Source: Bacteriovoracaceae bacterium (GTDB taxonomy: Bacteria; Bdellovibrionota; Bacteriovoracia; Bacteriovoracales; Bacteriovoracaceae). From it: DNA of 37,496 bases. The position numbers and the translations under genes are program-made. The notes below the pieces were generated by a model, which saw only the letters and a list, made by a program, of their open reading frames with translations, was not told the origin of the DNA and did no database searches. The stretch's first letter is position 1, and each line of letters begins with the position of its first letter. Below are positions 31,691-37,496 of the stretch, one piece after another. Where the stretch lies: NCBI GenBank assembly GCA_023151145.1, contig JAKLJM010000003.1, positions 1 through 37,496 of the forward strand. Direction: 5' to 3'.

Positions 31691-31714
31691 AAAAAAGCCC
31701 CGCAATTGCGAGGC
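31691..31714 (-). terminator. Intrinsic terminator of tRNA-Asp
   Basis: On the - strand GCCTCGCAATTGCGGGGC (31714-31697) folds on itself and is followed by six T. The same hairpin is present, orphaned, at 19030-19047. Confidence 0.85.
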
Positions 31715-31757
31715 TTTCATTCTTTTAATTTTTTGATCAGAAAAAGTGGCGGGAGCG
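31691..31757 (-). other. Right attachment-site copy
   Basis: 67-bp partner of 19024-19090, overlapping the 3' 11 bases of the intact tRNA-Asp and its downstream terminator. The two differ only in the T-rich spacer. Together they delimit the island. Confidence 0.85.
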
Positions 31758-31823
31758 AAGGGACTCGAACCCTCGGCCTTCTGCGTGACAGGCAGACGTT
31801 ATAACCAACTTAACTACGCCCCC
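31747..31823 (-). tRNA. tRNA-Asp (GUC)
   Basis: 77 nt including an encoded CCA. Acceptor stem GGGGGCG/CGCTCCC with one G-U pair, anticodon stem TCTGC/GCAGA with loop CTGTCAC giving anticodon GTC (31789-31787), T-arm with TTCGAGT. The 3' end is the integration target of the island; the gene has been kept intact. Confidence 0.97.
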
Positions 31824-31841
31824 AACAAATTCTGAGACTCA

Positions 31842-31870
31842 AATCTAAGGTTTTATAAAGAATTCGTCAA
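31842..31870 (-). promoter_or_regulatory. Promoter of tRNA-Asp
   Basis: On the - strand TTGACG (31870-31865), 17-bp spacer, TAGATT (31847-31842), about 18 bp before the mature tRNA 5' end. Confidence 0.7.
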
Positions 31871-32028
31871 GTTACTTTTTGTAAAAAAGTGAAGAAAATC
31901 GTTATGGTAACCCACGAAATTAAAGGGAAATCATCCTCCGAAATAATTTGAGAAAAAGTTATAATTTACTGAATTCTTTGATAAAATCGTTACTTGAGCC
32001 ATCTGGCCCAGCTTTCAGGAAGAGTGTT

Positions 32029-32781
32029 GTGAATATATTTATCACCGGTGGAACCACTGGAATTGGTTTTGAACTAGCTCAGGCTTATTTACGCGAAGGT
32101 CATCGTGTTGGAATTTGTGCACGCGATATCAGTAAATGTCCGATTGAGGTTCGTAATAAGTATAAACTTTTAAAAGTTTATGAATTAGACGTAACAGATC
32201 GCGAAGCTTTAAAAAAGGCAGTGGCCGACTTTGTTGGTGCAGAAAAAATTCTAGATATGATGATCGCCAACGCCGGAAGATCTGTAGGCGCTAAAAATAA
32301 ATTACCTAATTTTGAAGTGGCTCGAGAAATTGTTGATATCAATATCGTGGGTGTTTTAAATGCCTTTGATGTGGCCGTGGAATATATGTTACCAAAAAAT
32401 CACGGACATTTAGTGGCCACTTCTTCAGTAGCAGGCTTAGTCGGATTACCTGGCGTTGCCGCTTATTCAGCTTCTAAAGCTTACGTGTTAAATTTTTGTG
32501 AATCACTGGGATTAGATTTAGCAAAATACGGAATTACCGTTACAGCGATTTTACCAGGATTTGTTGATACGCCATTAACCAAGAAAAATAATCATAAAAT
32601 GCCTTTTTTAATGACCGCGGATAAAGCTGCCGGCTTGATAAAAAAAGCATTAGATGAGAAAAAAAGCATCTATATCTTCCCATGGCAAATGAATTTGGTC
32701 ATGAGTGTTTTAAGACGAATTCCACGTTCATGGTATCGATGGTTGATGAAGTCAAAAATTTTTAATTATTCGGAAAAATAA
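32029..32781 (+). CDS. Short-chain dehydrogenase/reductase
   Basis: 250 aa. Classical SDR: the NAD(P)-binding TGGTTGIG at the N-terminus, MIANAG, the catalytic Ser in ATSSVAG and Tyr-x3-Lys in AYSASKAY. The start is GTG 32029, with AGGAAG upstream; this places the Rossmann strand at residue 2, whereas the longer reading from 31948 adds a tail without family support. The C-terminal 30 residues (WQMNLVMSVLRRIPRSWYRWLM) look membrane-associated, as in SDRs that act on lipids; the substrate is unknown. Confidence 0.88.
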   Translation: MNIFITGGTTGIGFELAQAYLREGHRVGICARDISKCPIEVRNKYKLLKVYELDVTDREALKKAVADFVGAEKILDMMIANAGRSVGAKNKLPNFEVAREIVDINIVGVLNAFDVAVEYMLPKNHGHLVATSSVAGLVGLPGVAAYSASKAYVLNFCESLGLDLAKYGITVTAILPGFVDTPLTKKNNHKMPFLMTADKAAGLIKKALDEKKSIYIFPWQMNLVMSVLRRIPRSWYRWLMKSKIFNYSEK

Positions 32782-32824
32782 TAGCAATGATGCTATTGGT
32801 TTTTATAACTTACGGAGAGAGTTC

Positions 32825-33109
32825 ATGCGTGCCTTATTGTTTGTTGTTTTAATTTCATTGAGCCTGGCTTCTTTAGCAGCTGAGAACAAAGAGAAAACTG
32901 CAGCGACGAAAAAAATTGTTTCAAAAAAAGAAGAAATCAAAAAATCTGATGGGAAAAATCCTGAGGATTGTGAAACAACTGAAGAATTGAAAAAAAAATT
33001 AGTAGCAAAACCAGTTCTCGCAGCACCAGCGAAAGTGGAGCCAGCTAAGGATGATAAAGCTATTCAAGGATTAGGTGGTCTTTCGGGAACTACCGGATGT
33101 TCTCTTTAA
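32825..33109 (+). CDS. Small exported Lys/Ala/Pro-rich protein
   Basis: 94 aa: signal peptide LLFVVLISLSLASLAA, then a low-complexity, lysine-rich body with two cysteines (ECETTEEL-type region and the final GTTGCSL). Unrecognised. GGAGAG precedes the ATG. It follows the dehydrogenase by about 40 bp on the same strand and converges with trmO by 20 bp. Confidence 0.65.
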   Translation: MRALLFVVLISLSLASLAAENKEKTAATKKIVSKKEEIKKSDGKNPEDCETTEELKKKLVAKPVLAAPAKVEPAKDDKAIQGLGGLSGTTGCSL

Positions 33110-33806
33110 TTTCAATGATCGTCACTTTCTTTAAAACAGAATCTATTTTAAACAAAATATTATAATCGAGGAGATACACCCCAAGGATCTCCTCATCATT
33201 TTCTAAGTCATCTCTTTTAAAACTAGGCCTAGGGTCACGTTTTAAAATTTCAGCAATAGTTTTTTTATCTTCTTCATTGATTTTAGATTCTGATAACAAA
33301 TTAAAATTAACAATATATTCCTCATTGAGTGCATGGTTTTTTTCAATATCATTCAACCAGCCACTTTTAGCATCAGGAATAGATTCATACTCGGGAATAT
33401 AAGGTTTGATATCGATGACAGGAGTGCCATCGACAAAATCACCTCCAATGATGGTGATGGAGTTTTCGTTTATGCTTTTGATTTTCACTAAACTTAAACC
33501 TATACGGTTAGGCCGATGGGGAGAGCGAGTGGCATAGATACCCATTTTTTCTTTTCCCCCTAAACGAGGGGGGCGAGTGAGGTTTTGCTCATTGGCTTTA
33601 GCTTCGTCTACTAAGTGAAAAATGAAAGTGACCCACAGATGGGAAAAATTCTCTAATCCACGAAAACGCAATTTTTCTTCTGCTGATTTAAAATCAAAAA
33701 TGATTTCACTTTGAATGTGATTTAATCCACTCTGGCGCGGAACTGTGAATTTTTCTTTATAAGGTGAGCGAATAATCGCAATGGGATTAATCGAGTAGGT
33801 CGTCAT
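33090..33806 (-). CDS. trmO: tRNA (t6A37) N6-methyltransferase
   Basis: TrmO (formerly TsaA/YaeB) methylates t6A at position 37 of tRNA-Thr using SAM. SINPIAIIRSPYKEKFTVPRQ at the start, GLENFSHLWVTFIFH, GIYATRSPHRPNRIGLSLVK and the VIDIKPYIPEY segment are the family signature in order. About 238 aa, with the usual C-terminal extension. ATG 33806 places the family start correctly and lies within the last codons of def, so the two overlap by 20 bp. Confidence 0.93.
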   Translation of the reverse strand: MTTYSINPIAIIRSPYKEKFTVPRQSGLNHIQSEIIFDFKSAEEKLRFRGLENFSHLWVTFIFHLVDEAKANEQNLTRPPRLGGKEKMGIYATRSPHRPNRIGLSLVKIKSINENSITIIGGDFVDGTPVIDIKPYIPEYESIPDAKSGWLNDIEKNHALNEEYIVNFNLLSESKINEEDKKTIAEILKRDPRPSFKRDDLENDEEILGVYLLDYNILFKIDSVLKKVTIIEIKENIR

Positions 33807-34362
33807 TGTTACTTTCATTTTCTGCTTTTGGTGGAGCAATAAATTGATCAAACTCTGCTAGATAACTAAGCATGCTTGGATCTTTTAAACGATCAATAAA
33901 AAGTTTACCAAAGAGATGATCAAGTTCGTGTTGAAAAACCGTGGCAAGAAATCCTTCAACTTCTAGTGAACGAAGTTGATAGTTTTCATCTTGAAATTGA
34001 ACGCGTATTTTATTAGGTCGTTCGACAAAGCCGCGAAGACCTGGAACAGAGAGACAACCTTCCCAGAATCCTTGTTTGTCATCTGTTAAAAACTCTATTT
34101 GAGGATTAATAATAGTGATAAGACCAGTAACTGGTAATTGACCATAGCGTTCAGAGAATTCGGGTAATTCAATGAGAGCGACACTTTTAGAGATATTAAT
34201 TTGCGGAGCAGCTATACCGATTCCACCTTCTTTTTTCATTGTGTCGTATAAATCGACAAGAAGACTTTTGAATTCTTGAGTATGAAACTCGCCTTCTGAA
34301 ATGTGATCGGCTGTTTTTCGAAGTGTCGGATGTCCCATCCGAATGACGGTTTGTGCGGCCAT
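33787..34362 (-). CDS. def: Peptide deformylase
   Basis: Removes the formyl group from new proteins. All three motifs are present: GGIGIAAPQ (about 46-54), EGCLSVPG (101-108, Cys103 a metal ligand) and QHELDH (144-149, two His ligands and the catalytic Glu146). 191 aa. GGAGAT lies upstream of ATG 34362. It is transcribed with trmO and divergently from the phosphatase gene at 34425. Confidence 0.97.
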   Translation of the reverse strand: MAAQTVIRMGHPTLRKTADHISEGEFHTQEFKSLLVDLYDTMKKEGGIGIAAPQINISKSVALIELPEFSERYGQLPVTGLITIINPQIEFLTDDKQGFWEGCLSVPGLRGFVERPNKIRVQFQDENYQLRSLEVEGFLATVFQHELDHLFGKLFIDRLKDPSMLSYLAEFDQFIAPPKAENESNNDDLLD

Positions 34363-34424
34363 AATTAATCTCCTTACTAAAAAGTAATAGCATAAATTTC
34401 AGGATATGAGTAAACTCAATATCT

Positions 34425-34907
34425 ATGAAATCTGTGTTATTTGTATGTTTAGGAAATATTTGTCGCTCTCCAGCTGCGGAGGGGGCTTTTTTAAATTTAC
34501 TCTATCAAGAAAATCGCGCCCATGAGTTTAAAGTAGATTCAGCTGGAACCACTGGGCATCATCGTGGTGAAAAAGCTGATAGCAGAATGATCGAACGTGC
34601 CGAAGCTCGAGGGATCATTCTTCCAAGTATTGCGAGGCAATTTGAAGAGCAAGATTTTGAACATTATGATTTCATCATTTGTATGGATAAAAATAATTTA
34701 GCGAACGTAAAAAAAATGGACAGCCATAATCAGTTTGCGCACAAAATTTTTCTCATGTCTGATTTTATCAAAAATCAAAAAAAACAAGACATTCCAGATC
34801 CTTATTATGGAAACGTGAAAGATTTTGATCTCGTGCTTGATCTTGTTCAAGAAGGTGCACAAGGTCTCTTGGAATTTATCGATAATAAGTTAAAAAAAAA
34901 TGAGTGA
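34425..34907 (+). CDS. Low-molecular-weight protein-tyrosine phosphatase
   Basis: 160 aa. The P-loop CLGNICRS (Cys8, Arg14) begins the protein and the general-acid DP in IPDPYYGN is near the C-terminus, both as expected. Target proteins unknown; these enzymes often act on tyrosine kinases for polysaccharide export, but none is in view. It overlaps greB by 8 bp. Confidence 0.93.
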   Translation: MKSVLFVCLGNICRSPAAEGAFLNLLYQENRAHEFKVDSAGTTGHHRGEKADSRMIERAEARGIILPSIARQFEEQDFEHYDFIICMDKNNLANVKKMDSHNQFAHKIFLMSDFIKNQKKQDIPDPYYGNVKDFDLVLDLVQEGAQGLLEFIDNKLKKNE

Positions 34908-35409
34908 AAAAAATTATATAACTCCAATGGGTTTTGAAAAACTTAGAACCGAGTTGGATTATTTAGTAAAAATAGAGCGTCCTGAAGTCACTAAGACTGT
35001 TGCCTGGGCCGCTAGTAATGGTGATCGTTCTGAAAATGCTGATTATCAATATGGTAAAAAACGTTTGAGAGAAATTGATCGTCGTATTCGTTTTTTAACT
35101 AGTCGATTAGAAAAAGCTGAAGTGGTTGATCCGGAAAAACCTCATCATCCCCATAAAGTACAATTTGGTGCCCAAGTAAAAGTTGAAGATGAAGAAGGGT
35201 GTGTTCGAGAGTTTGTTATTGTCGGAGTAGACGAGATTAAAACAGAGCTTGGACTGATTAGTTGGAGGTCTCCAATTGGGCGATCTCTTCTGGGGAAAGA
35301 AACTGGAGATGATGTTTCCATTCAAACTCCTCAAGGCATAGTAGAATATACTATTTGTGAAATTCAATATCGAGCGATAACAATTGTAGGTGATGCCAAT
35401 GAAGATTGA
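34900..35409 (+). CDS. greB: Transcription elongation factor GreB
   Basis: Rescues backtracked RNA polymerase by stimulating transcript cleavage. The N-terminal coiled coil has YITPMGFEKLRTELDYL and the NGDRSENADYQYGKKRLREID tip with the acidic pair; the C-terminal globular domain has GLISWRSPIGRSLLGK. The RRIRFLTSRL basic stretch is GreB-like rather than GreA. 169 aa. Coupled to the upstream phosphatase, and the next (broken) gene starts within its end. Confidence 0.93.
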   Translation: MSEKNYITPMGFEKLRTELDYLVKIERPEVTKTVAWAASNGDRSENADYQYGKKRLREIDRRIRFLTSRLEKAEVVDPEKPHHPHKVQFGAQVKVEDEEGCVREFVIVGVDEIKTELGLISWRSPIGRSLLGKETGDDVSIQTPQGIVEYTICEIQYRAITIVGDANED

Positions 35410-35742
35410 ATGTGAAATTTCTCTAGGAGAATTGGTTGATAAACTCTCAATTCTTTATATTAAAGAAAAGAACTTGCAAGATCCGGCGAAGCTGGTGCAT
35501 GTACATTGAACTTGGCCGGAATGGATAGTTATTTAAATCGTCTAGTGACAATTAATTCAAGCCTATGGAAAATAGAGGACGATATTAGGGATAAAGAAAG
35601 GTCCAAAGAATTCGATAATGTTTTTATCGAACTTGCTCGTAGTGTCTATATTACCAACGATCAAAGATTTGAATGTAAAAATGAAATTAATGCGAAATAT
35701 TCTTCTGCAATCGTAGAAGTGAAATCGTACCAACAATATTGA
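35399..35742 (+). pseudogene. DUF6165-like gene with frameshift(s)
   Basis: The first part, ATG 35399, reads ECEISLGELVDKLSILYIKEK and stops at TGA 35507. The rest (YLNRLVTINSSLWKIEDDIRDK, IELARSVYITNDQR, VEVKSYQQY) continues to 35742 in another frame. Put together they match the DUF6165 pattern over full length. One or two single-base changes between about 35495 and 35520 are enough: VHVH, then EL in one frame, then AGMDSYLN in the next. Function of the family unknown. The ATG overlaps the greB end by 11 bp. Confidence 0.75.
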
Positions 35743-35749
35743 GAAAATC

Positions 35750-36595
35750 ATGAGCAAAGCAAAGAAAGAAAGTAAGGCAGAAAAAGTAGTACCTGGTAAA
35801 CGATTATCGATAACAGAGAAGTACCGTTTATATGAAGCTTCGGTACAAAACCCTGAAGCAGATATTAAATTTATTAACAAAGTTTATCTTGATCATTATG
35901 GAAAAGCGCCTTTATCTTTGCGCGAGGATTTTTGTGGTACAGGGAAAATGGCTTGCGAATGGGTGACTCAAGGACCAAAGCATGAATCTCATGGAATTGA
36001 CTTAGATTTAGAGCCAATTACTTATGGTGTGGATCATCACTATTTTTCACTAACTGAAGATCAGCAAGAGCGCGTGAAATATATTAAAGGAAATGTCATG
36101 GATCCTCATCACTTTGAATGTGATGTAGTGGTGGCTTTTAATTTTTCTTATTATTTTTTTAAAGAAAGAAATGATCTTCTTCATTATTTTAAAACGGTGA
36201 GAAAATCATTTAAAGCGAATAAAAAAGGTGCCTTTTTTATTGATCTCTTTGGCGGAACGGAAGCTCGTAAGCCAAGTGTGGAGAGTGCTAAACATCAGCA
36301 CCACACCTATTTTTGGGAATGTGAACGTTATAACCCACTAACGGCCGAGTGTTTTTATTCAATACATTTTAAGGACCACAAGTCGGGAATTAAATACCGC
36401 AGAGTCTTTAGCTATGATTGGAGAATGTGGGACAATCGTGAACTTATGGATCTCTTAAAAGAAGCGGGATTTTCAGAGGTTAAAAGCTTTTGGGAAGGCG
36501 TTAGTCGCGATGGGACTGGAAATGGTAACTTCAAAGAGAGTAATAAGGCCGAAAATTGCGAATCATGGGTGACTTATCTTTGTGCAATTCCTTAA
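35750..36595 (+). CDS. Class I SAM-dependent methyltransferase
   Basis: 281 aa. LREDFCGTGKMACEWV is motif I, HGIDLDLEPI motif II with the acidic residue for the ribose, VVVAFNFSYYFF motif IV and GAFFIDLFGG motif V. A lysine-rich N-terminal 20 residues precede the fold. The family occurs widely without an assigned substrate. ATG 35750, AAAATC upstream with weak ribosome binding site; 7 bp after the DUF6165 remnant. Confidence 0.85.
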   Translation: MSKAKKESKAEKVVPGKRLSITEKYRLYEASVQNPEADIKFINKVYLDHYGKAPLSLREDFCGTGKMACEWVTQGPKHESHGIDLDLEPITYGVDHHYFSLTEDQQERVKYIKGNVMDPHHFECDVVVAFNFSYYFFKERNDLLHYFKTVRKSFKANKKGAFFIDLFGGTEARKPSVESAKHQHHTYFWECERYNPLTAECFYSIHFKDHKSGIKYRRVFSYDWRMWDNRELMDLLKEAGFSEVKSFWEGVSRDGTGNGNFKESNKAENCESWVTYLCAIP

Positions 36596-36667
36596 GATAA
36601 ATTTAAGGTCTTTTGCGATCACGAGGGTGATATAATGATCAAGTTTCAAAGCTAGAAAGGAAAAGAT

Positions 36668-37496
36668 TTGGCACACCATAAAATTTTAATTGTAGATGAT
36701 GAAGAAGAGATTCGAGAAGTCATGGTCATGATGATCGAGACAATCGGTCAATTTGAGATTGTTGAAGCTCATTCAGGAAATCACGCGATTAAAATTCTTC
36801 AAAGCCATCAAGATATCGGACTCATTTTTTGTGATTACCGTATGAACGATGGAAATGGCGGAGATGTTTATCAATGGGTTTATCAAAACCGTCCAGAAGT
36901 TCCTTACGTTTTAGTTTCCACTGCGGAACCTCGTGATATCGATGCGCTCAAAGGGTTGTTTGAACACAATCGTTTGAATGATCATATCGTAAAACCATTT
37001 GACGATGATATGCTTCGTGGAAGTATTGAAAGAGTTTTTTTAAATCAAGACAATAAAAGAAAACAAAATGATCTTTCTAGTAAAGTGAGTTTTTGCCAAA
37101 TAGCTATTCTGGATTTTTTAAAATACAACCCAGCATGTAAGGTCTTTATTAAAATAAACGATGATAAGTTTATTAAGATTCGCGATGAAGACGACGAGAG
37201 CGTTGACCTGTTGGAGAAGTATCGCGAAAAAGGAATGGTTGAAGTTTATATTCTGAAAGCAGACTATGAATCTCTTATTCTAGATCGATTAAAAGAAATT
37301 CAGGCCAAAAATGACACAATTTCATCATTAGAATTCACCCGAGAAGTTTTAAGAAATTTAGGCGTGCAAGAAATTACTATTGCTCAAATTGATGAAGTGG
37401 TCGGCCAGATAGAAAGTGAAATTAACGAAGTCCCAGAACTTCGGAAATTTCTCGATAAGTTTAAAAAACGTAGAGACTATATCACTGACCATAGTA
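36668..37496 (+). CDS. Response regulator with C-terminal extension, 3'-partial
   Basis: Starts at TTG 36668 with GAAAGGAAAAG just upstream and stays open to the right edge (276 codons). The CheY-like receiver domain has the acidic pair Asp10-Asp11 (ILIVDDEEE), the phospho-acceptor Asp56 in IFCDYRMNDG, Ser84/Thr85 in VSTAEP and Lys109 in VKPF. The following 150 residues are not a known DNA-binding domain in what can be seen; segments such as KVFIKINDDKFIKIRDED and EFTREVLRNLGVQEITIAQ suggest a regulatory domain specific to this group. No kinase is adjacent within the window. Confidence 0.85.
   Translation, partial: MAHHKILIVDDEEEIREVMVMMIETIGQFEIVEAHSGNHAIKILQSHQDIGLIFCDYRMNDGNGGDVYQWVYQNRPEVPYVLVSTAEPRDIDALKGLFEHNRLNDHIVKPFDDDMLRGSIERVFLNQDNKRKQNDLSSKVSFCQIAILDFLKYNPACKVFIKINDDKFIKIRDEDDESVDLLEKYREKGMVEVYILKADYESLILDRLKEIQAKNDTISSLEFTREVLRNLGVQEITIAQIDEVVGQIESEINEVPELRKFLDKFKKRRDYITDHS

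Noticed and set aside
31487..31720. Open frame on the - strand over the right attachment site
   Set aside because: Overlaps the TIR-like gene start, terminator and repeat; no ribosome binding site and no family likeness.

Overview
The window is AT-rich and densely coded, with many exported proteins of unknown role, two DUF4360-type secreted proteins and frequent 1-20 bp gene overlaps. I infer a Bdellovibrionota / Bacteriovoracales-like Gram-negative bacterium (inference from gene content and style; there is no rRNA or marker phylogeny here). Most of the window is ordinary chromosome, interrupted by one accessory island. There is no rRNA, CRISPR array or phage structural module.

Region 1-12.5 kb, housekeeping: a YkgJ-type Fe/Zn-cluster protein, a broken zinc-ribbon methyltransferase, an ArsC/Spx-like protein and a DTW-domain tRNA modification enzyme (+ strand); then on the - strand a two-protease-motif exported protein and a tightly overlapping coaBC-panC-hflX operon (coenzyme A synthesis plus a ribosome-associated GTPase). 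Next come a radical SAM/SPASM protein divergent from an RlmM/FtsJ-like methyltransferase, a DedA membrane protein, a periplasmic solute-binding protein and an agmatinase-family ureohydrolase.

Region 12.6-18.5 kb, exported proteins and small RNAs: a secreted papain-like peptidase, two divergent DUF4360-like secreted proteins whose shared promoter region holds two palindromes exactly 21 bp apart, a HTH-type regulator, a small exported protein and a second solute-binding protein. Behind this, 17.75-18.45 kb is a non-annotated tandem duplication (period 371 bp). Each unit holds a 29-codon hydrophobic/cationic peptide gene on the - strand and, divergently on the + strand, a roughly 75-nt small RNA with promoter and intrinsic terminator. 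A stretch of each small RNA is complementary to the start of its own peptide mRNA, and the differences between the two copies are matched on both sides. I read this as a duplicated, apparently undescribed type I toxin-antitoxin system.

Region 19.02-31.76 kb, genomic island: a 67-bp direct repeat made of the 3' end of tRNA-Asp plus its terminator brackets about 12.6 kb. The intact tRNA-Asp lies at the right end. No integrase is visible. Cargo: a SAMHD1/dGTPase-like HD protein, an IS3-family element with a frameshifted orfA, a compact + strand cluster (eight-zinc-ribbon PD-(D/E)XK protein, second PD-(D/E)XK protein, membrane protein), a HEPN/Toprim-type protein, a DEDDh exonuclease-BRCT fusion, and a - strand four-gene operon of two ThsB/TIR-like proteins, a TIR protein and a SLOG-like protein. 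This is a defence island; the TIR/TIR/TIR/SLOG operon lacks a recognisable ThsA and may be a Thoeris-related system of its own.

Region 31.8-37.5 kb, housekeeping again: a short-chain dehydrogenase, a small exported protein, def with trmO overlapping, a low-molecular-weight tyrosine phosphatase overlapping greB, a frameshifted DUF6165 gene, a SAM methyltransferase and a response regulator that runs off the right edge. Four genes in the window are broken by single or few lesions (methyltransferase 612-1251, NUDIX 18508-18996, IS orfA, DUF6165), so either pseudogene formation or sequencing error should be kept in mind.
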